Part shown: piece by piece, positions 12,801 to 23,930 of the stretch
Numbering within the stretch: the first letter of the stretch is position 1
Layout: the number at the start of each line of letters is the position of its first letter
Source: Albugo candida
Taxonomy: Eukaryota; Oomycota; Peronosporomycetes; Albuginales
Direction of reading: 5' to 3'
NCBI GenBank assembly: GCA_040437565.1
Contig: JBDOQK010000058.1
Coordinates: forward strand, 1-64,000
DNA length: 64,000 nt
Translations under genes and position numbers: made by a program
Notes under the pieces: model-generated
What the model was told of the DNA's origin: nothing
The model's database searches: none
Seen by the model: only the letters and a program-made list of their open reading frames with translations

Positions 12801-13560
12801 AAAAGGATGGATGCGTATCTTGCCTTCACTTGGATTAACAATCTTGATATAATTCGGTTCCAGTTCATCCACCTTACAAAATTCCATGGGTTTATCACCT
12901 GCGCATGAACTGAGCTGTTCTTGTAAGTGCATATTCATTTCTTTTTGACGCCAGAGCTCTTCTCAGAGCTTCTCTGCTCGTTGGTGCAACTCATGCTGGA
13001 ATTTGTGCTGCATGCGCTGGCGCTCGTATCCGAGCTGTTGCTGGTATTGGGCTTGAACCTTCTCTTGCACTCGCTAGCACCAGGACCATATACTCCACTA
13101 GCTGGGAAGAGACACTTGAGGTCATCCCACCAATTCCAAATTCCACTTTAGCGTCAGGTCGTGGTACCTGCCGCATCGACCAAATCCACCTCCATACAAA
13201 CCATCACATGGCTCCACACGGCCACCACCACACTGACCAGTACCCTGACGATCTTTTTCCATAGAATGCAGTGTAGAAGAAATCTTTGCCAGCTCTGTCA
13301 TAATGTCGCTTCCTGGTAAAATTTCCACACTTCGCACACCCTTTTCGCGAGCGTCCATGTACTCCTCAGTGGCGCCCCTATTTCGAGTGCCCGCTAGCGC
13401 TTCTTCTAAGTACGCTATCCTTGCGGAGTCTGGCGTAGCGTATATGAACACTTTCTCACTCGTCATTGGACTCATAACCTCTAAAAGCACGCTTGGAAGT
13501 TCTCCAAAGAAGTGTTTTTGCAGATAACCAACTTTTACTCTCGTACCTACGAGCAACCTG
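9850..13560 (-). mobile_element. Ty1/Copia LTR retrotransposon fossil
   Basis: An LTR-retrotransposon relic read on the minus strand. From its 5' side it shows a Gag leader with a coiled-coil-like Gln/Glu-rich stretch (about 13560-12900), a Gag capsid-like region, a CCHC zinc knuckle near 11430, an aspartic protease segment near 11300, a GAG-pre-integrase region near 10740, and integrase core and C-terminal parts (about 10610-9900). Reverse transcriptase and RNase H are not seen; the element stops against LINE copy B. I could not identify LTRs. It is broken in several places and truncated, so it is a fossil. About 700 bp of it appears twice because of the scaffold gap at 12178, which should not be read as a biological duplication. 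Confidence 0.85.
11478..12977. repeat. 700-bp direct repeat around an N gap (assembly overlap)
   Basis: 11478-12177 and 12278-12977 are identical as far as I can read. They flank exactly 100 N (12178-12277). An exact 700-bp repeat ending precisely at both gap edges is what unmerged contig ends would give. Confidence 0.93.
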
Positions 13561-13744
13561 CTTTTTATCCACTTTTTCTCTCATACAATATCGGCACCTA
13601 TATCGTTTCGCACGGTACTGCCTCTTCTGTCGCATGCTGTAGTTCAATAATCAGATCCTGTCAGAAGTGGTACCGAGGCGGCCAGAGACTTGGCAACATC
13701 CCACTCGATCAGATACCATCTTCCAACAGTCAGAACTTTTCTTT
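13561..13744. other. Unassigned junction between Copia fossil and repeat array
   Basis: No recognisable domain or terminal repeat is visible in these roughly 180 bases. Confidence 0.35.
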
Positions 13745-15053
13745 AACAGTGTAATGAAATTTGAGAAATCAAGATTCAATATAATTTTTGACAGTACGAA
13801 GCTAAACACCAAGATCAAGCTAATACAATTCATCAAACTGATGGAATCTTCAACACACAAACCATGAATAGGGTGATCTCCAAACTACTATAAGCCTACA
13901 GTTGTTTTCCGTTCGAAACATAACACTATAATTACACTCGAAAGCGACCGTCTCGTTTCCTTGCGAGCAGGTTGATTGTGAAGGAACCACCATTTTGTGA
14001 TGTGCGATATCCACGCTCAAATATAATCAACTATGTCGTATCCTCATCTAGTCTGCCATCAGGGTATAGAATATAATCAACGTATCCTAGCTATCGTTTT
14101 TTGACAAAGTGCTTTTTTTTAAATATTATCAAAACAACTTCGAACTCAAAAGTTTGTACAGCATGATTCAACGCAAATTTATTCACCTAAGTCGACGTGT
14201 TTTTGAGTATTCTAAGTGTAACACTCAGATCAAGTTTATACATTTCATCAAATTGATGAACTCCTGAAGACACAAGGCTTCGCTGGGTTGCGCTCCAAAC
14301 TACAATGAGCATCCACTTGTTTTCCGTCATAATCTAAACACTCTTATAACACCCTAAGTAGGGCCTATGGTTTTGTTGCGGACAGGTTGATAGTGTTGGA
14401 AACACCATTCCGTGATGTGAGATGTCCACGCTCAAATACAAATGAACTTTCTCGTATCGTCAAATAGTCTGCCATCAAGGAATAGAAAATAATCAACGTA
14501 TCCTTGATATTGTTTTTTGACAGAGTCCGTCTTTCAATTCTATTGAAACAAGTTGGAGATTATAAAGTCGTACATAATGATCTAACGCAAATTCAATCAA
14601 CAAACGTCGACGTGTATTTGAGTGTTCTAAGCAGAACAATCAGATTAAGTTGACATAATCCATCAAATTGATGAACTCCTGAAGACACAAGGCTTCGCTG
14701 GGCTACAATTGGCATCCACATGTTTTCCGTTCTAAACGAAAAACTTTCATTACCCCCTTAAAAGGCTTGGTCTTTCGTTGCGGACAGGTTGATAGTGCCG
14801 GAATCACCATTCCGTGATATGAGATATCCACGCTCAAATACAAATGAACTTTCTCATATCGTCACAGTCTACCATCAAGGAACAGAAAATAAGAGACGTA
14901 TTCTAGGTATCGTTGTTGACAGAGTCCTTTTCTCAATTTTATTAAAACACCTTCGAACTCATAAGGTCGTACATAATAATTTAACGCAAATTCATTCAAG
15001 ATTCGACGTGTTTTTGAGTATTCTAAGTGTAACACTCAGATCAGATTTATACA
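13745..15053 (-). repeat. Tandem array of ~400-415-bp repeat, copy 3
   Basis: At least three units are present, inverted relative to the array at 1-960. The plus-strand landmark TTGCGGACAGGTTGATAGTG occurs near 13961 (altered), 14377 and 14776, so periods are about 415 and 400 bp. Read on the minus strand, the array follows LINE copy C, and the junction near 15053 falls inside the LINE reverse-transcriptase reading frame. Confidence 0.87.
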
Positions 15054-16400
15054 TTGCTGGACTACGGTGAGAACGCAGCAAAGAGCCTCGACGAAGTTGT
15101 TGTTCGAAGACAATTTGCAAACATTCACCAAAAACACTCGGAGTAAGTTGGTAAAATGCTGCCGGCAATCTATCCATTCCAGGTGACGAGTGTCCACGCA
15201 TACTTTTTATTGCTTCTTCCATCTCCATTTTGGTTAATGGAGCGGACAAAAAGGATTCGTCAGGGCTGTATAATGTTACCGTGATCGAGTGAAGCAATGT
15301 GTGCTGTTGTGTCGCGCATGGACGCAAAGGAAGTCCAGCTGAACTTTGTTGATCTCCCATGATACCACCCCAGTGATCTGTGAACTGAAGTTGATGTCAA
15401 TAGGGTTCTTAGACACTTGTCCATTAGGAAATAGAACTTCTTCCAAGGGAGCACCATGACAGGTTGAGGCCACTGGTCGAAAGAAATGGCGATTTGATTT
15501 CTCCATGTTCTTCAGGTGGTAATTGAACATGAAGTCTTGATTATACTTGGACGACCTCCTGACCTGTCATGATAATAGCGAAGAGCGTCTTCGTACAACT
15601 TTTTTCTTGTTCTTGATTTGATTGTCGAAAAGATACTGCAGCTTCGTCTAACTCAGTACGAGCGCGGGTGATATCCAAATCTTCCTGGCGACGAATTTTC
15701 TTTTGAGCTTGCTGTAAATTCTTTTTTGTCTGCTTCTTTCAATTCTCCCAGTCTGTTCCAGGATAAGAGGAAGCACGAAGCTTTGCTAAGATACGATCCG
15801 CCTCCTCCTCGATCGCTTCTTTGATTNNNNNNNNNNNNNNNNNNNNNNNNNNNNNNNNNNNNNNNNNNNNNNNNNNNNNNNNNNNNNNNNNNNNNNNNNN
15901 NNNNNNNNNNNNNNNNNNNNNNNNNNCACATTCGTGTGAAGCAGACGACAGTGGTGAGTTGGAATCCACAGCACTGGCTGACCAGTAACTTACTGGATTC
16001 AGTGGTCGCTATCATATATGGTTGGTGCCGTGCACATCAACATTGGCTCGAAGAACGATAGCGAGAATATTGCTCGTGTCAATTCTTCCACTTCCACTGA
16101 TGTAGTCCACCAGTTGTCCACCGTTTCGAGCATATTTTTCCGAATGGCCGAAACGGACCCACCGACTTGCTTGGACCATTTTTTGCTGAACGTGTGTCCG
16201 AATTCGGCTTGGAGGCTGCAAGTATACGGTTTATGGTGTGTATTCGCACCACTTGCTCCAAGCATGGGTCATTCAACCTCATGCCGCGATTTAGCACTCC
16301 ATGCAGTGCAATCGGATGGTTCATGGCAAAGTGGAGAATGCTGTCTCCGTTGGAGGTGAACCCAACATGTTTGCTTGGTTTCGCCACATGAGCACCCTCT
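15054..16400 (-). mobile_element. LINE copy C: ORF1 end to RT entry, decayed
   Basis: On the minus strand this copy first shows a segment homologous to LINE copy D (INRILAAS near 16230 versus INRVFAAH in D; WIPTHHCRLLHTNV near 15930 versus WIPGHNCRLLPANV in D). After the N gap it shows a linker rich in charged residues and the RT entry region (MEEAIKSMRGHSSPGMDRLP near 15180-15240). It stops at about 15054, where the ~400-bp repeat array begins. Endonuclease is missing or lies in the gap. It is the same family as copies A and D. Stops and shifts are frequent. Confidence 0.8.
15827..15926. other. Assembly gap (100 N)
   Basis: No overlap is visible between the edges. LINE endonuclease sequence of copy C could be hidden here. 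Confidence 0.98.
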
Positions 16401-16424
16401 TTGAATAAAGTATCTGGTCGAGGG

Positions 16425-16742
16425 GAGTTTGTCCGTCGGGGCTTAGCGGTTAGTTCACATGTGTTTCCGACCGTGTGTGCCCCGGTTCGAATACCGGCGG
16501 TGGCAAATGGGCTGCGGTGGGGCCCCTCGGCGGAAGCTTTGCTTCCGCCACGTAAATATCAACCTACTTGTTGAAATTATGGACGTGTCAAGACCCCTGG
16601 CGACTAAACCAGTAAATAACCGTACAGGAGTTGGACCGGGCTCTTCAGAGCGTTACATACTAGTGATTAGAATAGAGTAGATAAACACCAAACTGTAGTA
16701 ACAGAACGGTACCTAAATAAAGTACTATGGGCAAATACCCTT
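16425..16742 (+). repeat. tRNA-derived SINE
   Basis: A tRNA-like head carries an A-box-like TTAGCGGTTAGTT (about 16442-16454) and a clear B box GGTTCGAATACCGG (about 16484-16497). A non-tRNA body follows, with a hairpin GGCGGAAGC/GCTTCCGCC at 16529-16550. The tail contains AATAGAGTAGATAAACACC. The B box and T-arm pairing are good, but the rest does not close as a tRNA, so a SINE is the better reading. It lies between LINE copy C and a LINE 3' tail. Confidence 0.65.
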
Positions 16743-16744
16743 AA

Positions 16745-16855
16745 CTGAGCTGGGTACGGACCCTCATTTGAAGGTGTCTATATTACTAGAATTAGGCTAA
16801 CTGACTTCTCTAGTTGCCTAGGCTATCTTAAATAACATACATACATATAAAAAAC
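16745..16855 (-). repeat. LINE 3' tail, family A/C/D
   Basis: This segment is nearly identical to 18843-18943, including GAAGGTGTCTATATNACTAGAATT and CTAGTTGCCTAGGCTATC followed by TTAAATAACATA. Its inner part also matches, inverted, the end of LINE copy A near 2705-2750. It is therefore the 3' end of this LINE family. Read on the minus strand it is followed at once by GGGTCCGTACCCAGCT, which resembles the start of the tRNA-like unit at 2770. Confidence 0.75.
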
Positions 16856-18280
16856 CTTTCGTGAAATACCTGTGGGAGATGATAATATGCCTTGTCGTTG
16901 ATAATCTCCCATATGCACATATACGATTACTATATGGCGTGTTTGTGCATCTTATTTCCTTCAGCATAGCAAGTAGTGGATTGAAGAGTGTTGGATCATT
17001 GTGTGGCAAAAAGATCAAATGAGACAGAGGGTCCTGCTCACAAATTATCATAGTGTAAACTACCCACCCAGATAACCTGCAAGTTCCTCTTTCCGAGTTA
17101 CCGCAAAGCTTACGAGAATCAACTACAGCGGAGGCTATTGACGTGCAATGATGGTAAAGGATTACAAGACTCAAAATGGGGCGAGGTGCACGCACACAGA
17201 AATAAGAAATGTGCGTTACACTACATTTTTCGCTCTATGCCTGCTTGAAAAGTCAAGTATGTTTGAAGCAGCTGGTATTTGTTAAGACTGTATTTTGGAG
17301 GTGTCTACAAGCTTTACTTTTATTTATCAGTTAGAAGATAGTGAACTTATAAAGCCTTACAGTGTCATATACGTATGTATTGACTCAGCTATCTGTGCTA
17401 GCAGATTGAAGGGGTGTGCAACGGAAAGCGAATTAACGCACACCATCAGAGCGAATATACGTTGCCTATCGGATCTACGACGGCTGAAGTATTGATCCAA
17501 GTTTTAAAGAGGTTGTCAAGCGTGGAATTAGGGAACGCAGCTGCATGCTTTGACGCTAGGTGGAGTAAATAGGTTTGCTACGTACAGTGTTGGCGTAGAA
17601 AGACACAGAAAAGAAGCTCGATAGGTCCTTTGCAGACTAAGTTTCAGAGCATCATGGACTAAAACGATTGCACCTTCACCGTCGAGCTTGATTTGCACTT
17701 GCATTTACGGGGAATCACTTTTTTTGATGATGATGGGTAACCTTTTTATGGATTCCTCTACTGTTTATACCGAACACTTGCGAAGAATATGCGGCGTATC
17801 GGCTTATCTAAACGCATCCATTTAATTACTTTTTACGCATTTTGATTGACTAGGTTTTCACATAATAATTACAACAAACATGACTTTATCTGATTGTTAT
17901 ACTTCTTTATATAGGTAGATGGTGATATCAGACGCTGCGTTATGGGTTCGAAAGCTTAATTATCGCCGTTTTGAGCATAGTATATGATGCTGCGATATCT
18001 TCGCCCATATGCTTTCCAACTGACCTTTAGAGAGATTATAAGATGGCACTACTACCACTAAGTGTTGTCGAACCTTAGAACTAGAGCTTCTGAGAAAGAT
18101 TTGCTCCATAACTGCGCAGTGAAATGTCACATTATAAGCTAATGCGGACTTCTGTATTTGTATCTTCTACGAACGTCTGAATGGCGAGGATATGTGTGAC
18201 AAAATTGGATAATGCTATTTCAATAGAAATTTGAAATACTCTCGTGCCAAGTCTACCAATTTATCTGCTTTCTGCCCGAC
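16856..18280. other. Unassigned stretch
   Basis: Short reading frames on both strands (for example 16818-17195 minus and 17295-17495 plus) show no recognisable domain and no consistent splice pattern. I see no RNA gene or terminal repeat here. Confidence 0.4.
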
Positions 18281-18314
18281 CTGTTTTTGCCGAAGATGAG
18301 CTTAGTTTCTCCGT

Positions 18315-18650
18315 ATGCGTGTAGCACGAACAATTACATACTATCATTCTGGTTACGATATCTTGGCACTATTCACTCGTGCTATGAAAGACGTTTTTGT
18401 CGACATCGCTCTCATTCCAGGTTTATTTTATGCACTTTCGTTCCAGTTGAAGGGAGTGCGCGATTACTTGCTTCAATCACACATCCTCAAATTTTGTCAA
18501 GTTCAATATGGATGCGGTTGTCTAATCTCAAGAGTAGAGTACGAGCAGATGGCAGGTCAATATACCAACACCAAGCTATTTTACCCAGATAAACTTCTAC
18601 AAGCTGTGCAGAATGAGCCGCTGACATGTGCTAGAAGAGGCTATCTATAA
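18315..18650 (+). CDS. Unrecognised 111-residue ORF
   Basis: One ATG-started frame encodes 111 residues with a natural-looking composition: an amphipathic/hydrophobic region (FVDIALIPGLFYALSF) and a Cys-containing middle (CQVQYGCGC). I recognise no family. A second long frame overlaps it in another phase. It stands between LINE remnants, so it may be a gene fragment carried by or broken up by transposons. Low confidence that it is expressed. Confidence 0.25.
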   Translation: MRVARTITYYHSGYDILALFTRAMKDVFVDIALIPGLFYALSFQLKGVRDYLLQSHILKFCQVQYGCGCLISRVEYEQMAGQYTNTKLFYPDKLLQAVQNEPLTCARRGYL

Positions 18651-19231
18651 GCATTTTACGATATCGCCCTGTACCTATTCTGATATTGAGGAGCACATGG
18701 ACACGACTTTATTTTTGAACTTCTAACGGGACCTCGATACTAGTCACACATTTATTTAAGGGAACCGCTAATCAGCCCCCAACCCTCCTGAATACACCAC
18801 CCTTAGTTATGATTACGAGTTATGATTGGCTAAAAAGATTACCCTTATCTCAGTTGAAGGTGTCTATATAACTAGAATTGGACTAAACTGACTTCTCTAG
18901 TTGCCTAGGCTATCTTAAATAACATATATACATATAAAAACAATGCTGTAAAGCTGTAGAATTGTAAGAACGGTCCCAAAGTATCGTGCTTTGAAAATTG
19001 GTGTGCGCCACACTAGCCTGAACAGTGCCATCCAAGGACTAGGATCCGAGTTACACTTGCATTTGTATTTTCTGTGTCGTACCCGTAGCAATAATCGTCG
19101 GCTTCTGAAAAGAACCACCGAATGATCCTTGCGTTGCGAGTTGATCAAGCACCTTTGCGAGTCGAATGCGTTTGTCTTGGTCGTAACACTGTCTTCGATA
19201 GTACCGAACGTGCGCACAAACGTGGTCTAGA

Positions 19232-20290
19232 TTAAGGAAAGTGCTGGATTGTCGGAGTTGCTGATCGCTGATCGAGAAGACGACGATTCCGATTGGTCCA
19301 GACGAAGTGCAGTGTCACCGCTTGCAATGCAAGCCATAAATCCGAGATAATTTGTCGATATCTTTCCAATCCGACCGTAGTGTTGGTACGATTGCACATG
19401 CAATATGCGTCCAGCGTGGTCGAGAGGAGAAAAATGGATCCCAACTAGGGAGTAACTTCCTCCATAACTGTGCCGTGTGATCGCACTCTAGAAAGAGATG
19501 TTGATCGGAATCTACTGCCCCACACGAAGGCTGCGTGCACAATACAATGTCGGGCTGAATATCCTTTAAGAACCAGAAACGAGATCGAACAGGCAACATC
19601 CGAGGGCTAGACGAAACTGTAAATCGTAGAAAATTGGTAATACACGTTTCCGAAGTTGACGTGATGTAGCCATAAAAGTTCGAACTCGTTCTGAAACAAG
19701 TGCGTCCGATCTCTCCCGTGATGACCAATGTGCTAACATCGGATGACTCTTGGTTGGTTCAGGAGATTTCCAGACGATTTGTGAGAGTTGTGAGCGGGGT
19801 ACAGATGGAAGGAAAACACTGTTTCCTTTCCTTGCTTTTTACTCCCACATAAGAGGATCTGCCACTTGTGGCTGGTGTAATCCAAGTGATGAGACCAATC
19901 GTCGAGTGGATACGCTGTAGTATCTGAGTGACGTTGTAAAGTCGGCCCAGCAACTTTTCTTCAGCCATATCCGATTTTTGTAGCTCTTCATCGTTGTAAT
20001 AGTTGGCGACGAATTCTTTCTTCGTTGGCCATGTGTCGCTTTCCCGGAAAAAGTCTTGCAGACTTCGAACGTCGAAAAGTGTAGCAAAGTTTTTCGAAAT
20101 GTGCGATGTGGTTCGTCCGCCATACCAAGACTGTACCAAACGTCCTGCGTACTCGGATGGCGAGTAGCAGCTTCGTAATTTAACTTTGGTCGCAGTGAAA
20201 CCACATCGGTTGTTCCATGTAGTACCGACGGCGTTGTAAAACATTCAAATCTGATATTGAAATGCTCCAATCCATCTGATGCCACATTTT
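19232..20290 (-). pseudogene. LINE D post-RT C-terminal region
   Basis: Minus-strand frames encode a segment with SLQDFFRESDTWPTKKEFV (near 20050) and a Cys/His zinc-binding-like stretch CTQPSCGAVDSDQHLFLEC (about 19540-19480). A conserved HFVWTNRNRRLLD follows near 19300-19260. The last motif matches HFIWTDRNCRLF of LINE copy A, which shows that A and D belong to one family. Frames shift between the pieces. Confidence 0.75.
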
Positions 20291-20575
20291 AAATGCGTGT
20301 TTCCACCATGACGATGTGCTCTCTTATTGAACCATTTTGCCATTTCGATGTGGTGCGATGGTGAATATATCCATCGGCTTGTGTGGTCCAAAGGGAGGTT
20401 GAAGAAGTTGTAATAATTCCGTCGAAGCAGTTGTCCAATTCGCAGGAATAACTGTTAACGCATCGGATGCGAACTGCTGAAAGAATTAAATACGATGTAT
20501 CTTTAGTCGTCCCATCAAAAAAGGAACCTGTAGTCCACCATCTTGTCGGCGAAGATATAAAAACTCTTTGCTGAG

Positions 20576-20675
20576 NNNNNNNNNNNNNNNNNNNNNNNNN
20601 NNNNNNNNNNNNNNNNNNNNNNNNNNNNNNNNNNNNNNNNNNNNNNNNNNNNNNNNNNNNNNNNNNNNNNNNNNN
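20576..20675. other. Assembly gap (100 N)
   Basis: No repeated edges are visible. The gap lies exactly where the reverse transcriptase of LINE copy D is expected, so the missing RT may be an assembly effect. Confidence 0.98.
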
Positions 20676-20689
20676 TGTATACCATATTG

Positions 20690-21360
20690 AATAGCTCTTC
20701 CGACATGCAGATATAATGAAGTCGATTCTTGCGCGGTAATGGTCCTGTAAATACAGTTTCAGTCGGATGTTGGATTCGCCAAGCGTCTACCACACCCAAC
20801 TGTGAAAGCCATTCCAAACACGCTAATCGACTTGGTTCGTGTCGAATTGTTCCACTCGAAGCATCGAGAGCTGGGTCGAGTGGTGTGTTGAAATCACCAA
20901 ATACGATATGTGTTGCGGTCGATTAGAGAGTGTTGGGGAGCAACAACTCAATAAAAAACCACTCGTTTCTCGGTCTTGACCGGTGCATTTACATTGTGAA
21001 TACACACTGGTGGATCGTGAATGATAAGACGCAAAACCAAATAGCAATTTTGAATGCTTCGTTCGGTGAGGTCTTCAGCGGTCGTATAACCGGGAAAGTC
21101 CGAACGAAGGATTGTCATGATGACGCCACCGCGGTTTTGAGTCGAATGGAGAAAAGCACCGTTGTGATCATTGACAAACATTTTGTGCTGCATTTTTGAG
21201 AATAATAAGATTGAAAGAAGTCCAGTTGGTTGCGATCGTGAAACTTGGTTTCTTGAACATACAAATGGAGTGCTGTGATAGGATGTGGTCGATAAAAAGA
21301 TGACCATTTTGATGAATTCCACTGACATTCAACGTGAGTGCTGAGATATTGTTCCACGTT
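20690..21360 (-). pseudogene. LINE D endonuclease (AP-type) remnant
   Basis: Minus-strand frames contain VQETKFHD (the LQET catalytic motif of APE-type LINE endonucleases, near 21250) and later segments such as GGVIMTILRSDFPGYT (about 21130-21080) and YICMSEELF (about 20705). The frame changes within the domain. This enzyme would nick target DNA for target-primed reverse transcription; here it is inactive. Confidence 0.7.
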
Positions 21361-22153
21361 GAATAATCGAGGAGCCCTTAGAATTCACGCTGAAGTGGAC
21401 CAGCAATCAACCTCATTTCATCATCTTCTTTTGAGAGGTGGGGTGCTACTTTCTATTCTGTGAAAAAGCTAAGATTGACAGAAAGCTCTGAGATGTCACC
21501 ACAGAAAAGTCTTCGCCATTTACCACCAAACCATTGAGACCAACACTTGATGCCCACGTCGGAGCGTAACAACAGTATGATCACATTAGCTGGAAGTAAA
21601 CGACAATTATGACCCGGAATCCAAATCACAGGTCCATCGGTGAGATATTGGATCCAGTGGTCGTTTGTGTAGAATGTCGGGGCAGTACACATATAGAAGA
21701 TTCCAAAAACTCGATTGCTTTGGTTGCTCGAGTCAACCCGAGAACTATGTCCGGTACTGACGTCCACCACGACATGACTTTCTCGAACAAGACAGATCTT
21801 TTGGAGAGAACTTTCCCACCAACCCGGCGACTCCATCGCATCGCAAACGTAACATCTTCGACGAGATTGTGTGCTGCAAAAACGCGATTAATCATCAGTA
21901 AATGCGCCAATTCATCCAACGCTTTATCATTCGACTCCATACACGCGAGTAGCACACCATTCGTCGTGATCGGATGATCAAGTGCCGCTCGGATGATCTT
22001 GTCCGGGTTTGTAATAATTTGTACCAGCTTGCGCACATGAGGTATTCACGCATCAGCTTGGACGAGCTTGTCCGGTTGGAGCGGGTGGAGGGCATTTTTG
22101 GATCCGATTTCCATGAGCTCTCCTGTCTCGCAAATTCTGGTTGGTCGCTCCGC

Positions 22154-23690
22154 TTATTCCACCGTTGTGTGACGCTTCTTATAGAAGTGTGCCGCCTTTT
22201 TCGAAATAGCCACCTCTTTTGGCATCCGTGCTTTCACGGGAATGCTTTGGATGCGATTGCCATTCTCTAGCTTGGCAATTGCGCTGATCTCGTCGATCTC
22301 CACATCCATAGTTGCGAGCACAGAAAAACAATTTCTGGTCGCTAACTTCGGTGGCACAAGAGGTGGTGATTTGGAGACCATTTGTTCGAGCGCCTCCACC
22401 CGATTGCGTTTACCACTAGTCCATGCCAACTTCATAGTCACATCCCCATCCCGCTCCACTCGTGGTTGGGAGTACGATTGAGTTGCCAGTTGGAGAATGC
22501 GAGGAGAGAGCTGTAATAAAGCTGGTGCCCCTGGTGGTGTGATAGTTGGGGGAGTATTGAGCTCCAACGAGATTTGATGGGAGAGCCTCCTTTCAGCTTT
22601 CCTTCTTCCCGATTCTTGAGTGGGTATTGGCTTCACTACCGTTTGTGGTACCACCACGAGTGCCTTTGGCTCTTTGGTTTATTATTGTTGCTTTTTTTGT
22701 TTTCGGTTGTTGTGATTCTGAGTTAGAGATTGATTTTGGCTTTGTTTTTGATTATTGTTTTTCCTTTGGTGTTGCCTCCCGGGGATTTTGTAGCCCCCAA
22801 ATCCAAGCAATAAAAACCACGTTGACCGAAACGTGGTCGTTCCGATGGAATGGGAGCATTTTTTCCCTTACTGGGTAAAGTTGTTTGTCGTAAGTGATTT
22901 GTTCAATCACTTCACCAACTCTAACCAGTTGTGGGGGACACGTCAAACAGCCAAAGTAGACTCTCCAAGTTGACATCACCACCTATTTAGTTGATACAGT
23001 CTCACGAAAGGTGTCATAGACCACTTGACACCCAAGTTTGTGAAGAGAGCGGAGAATATTGGTCCGGTCTTCCTCCACGCGGAAGACATCGAGGTAGTAT
23101 TTTGCTTCCAGAATATCAAACTCCCGGAAGAAATACTTTTTCCCAAGGATAGTCACCGGCTGACACTTCAACTGCTGGCAGGCATCCGCCGTGGTGAGCA
23201 TCATCCTGATGTTTCCCCCAGGCATTTTGGACACCTGAGCGATGGAACGGCTCTCCAGTAGGCTTTAGAATACCGGATTGCCGTGGTCTCGCATTAGGGA
23301 GATCAAAATTTTCCCATATGGAGTACGGGTCAAGGGTCGGCCCGTCTCCAAGACCATTGAGAAGGTTGCTTTCCGGATTTGGAAAGGTCTTGCTGCTTTC
23401 AATTTCGCAGACAAAACTGACCCCTCCGGATGCTCCCCATCAGTATATAGCTGCAGTATAGCCTCGATATCCGAGGCTTTCGGCTTTGGGAGCTGCACGC
23501 AAAATTTCGCCCGGGCTCTAGCCTGGTCCTTACGCAAGGACTCGTGTGACTTGATAATGTCGGCAAGAGTGGGACTTTTAGTGTCGTCCACCCTTGCAGT
23601 TGCCTTTAGGTCATCCTGTGACGAGGCATTGACAGTACTGCACGCACCACCGGTACCGCATCCGAAACCGGTAGTACCGGTATTAGCCAA
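22154..23690 (-). pseudogene. LINE D ORF1-like region
   Basis: Three successive minus-strand frames cover this region. The first (23690-23265) is a 141-residue acidic/charged segment. The second (23234-22750, with an internal stop) has STWRVYFGCLTCPPQLV, typical of the nucleic-acid-binding ORF1 protein of these LINEs. The third is a Pro-rich, basic segment (22657-22154) with TRNCFSVLATMDV, close to the NRFSVL motif that precedes the endonuclease in plant-type L1 ORFs. The role is RNA binding in the LINE ribonucleoprotein. The frames are not joined by introns; this is decay. Confidence 0.65.
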
Positions 23691-23930
23691 TACCGTTACA
23701 CTGTGGTGGGGGTACTTTCCACGTCATCATACAGAGGTGATGACTCATCAATAATCATGCAATCACCCAAAACAGGGTGACTCATGAGGATTGCCACGTC
23801 ACTACAAGTGGACGCTAGCACCCTGGGTTGTGTCGATATGTCGACTTGAAGCATTGTTTTCGAGAGGAAAGAGTTGAAAAAAGTAGTTTTTCGAGTTGTT
23901 TTGTACTGAATTGGCGGGTTACGCAGTAGC

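Larger units (their letters stand above)
18843..23930 (-). mobile_element. LINE copy D, longest LINE copy, RT core missing
   Basis: An L1-like non-LTR element on the minus strand of about 5 kb. From its 5' side it has an untranslated region, an ORF1 region (23690-22150), a conserved linker (about 22100-21450), endonuclease (about 21360-20690), a 100-N gap, the post-RT C-terminal region (about 20290-19232), and a 3' UTR ending in the family tail (18943-18843). Several stops and frame changes interrupt both ORFs. The reverse-transcriptase motifs seen in copy A (AYDRVDW, QGDPLS, FADD) are not present; they were deleted or lie in the gap. Confidence 0.85.

Noticed and set aside
16425-16512. Functional tRNA gene
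   Set aside because: The T-arm is good but the acceptor and anticodon arms do not close; a SINE head fits better.
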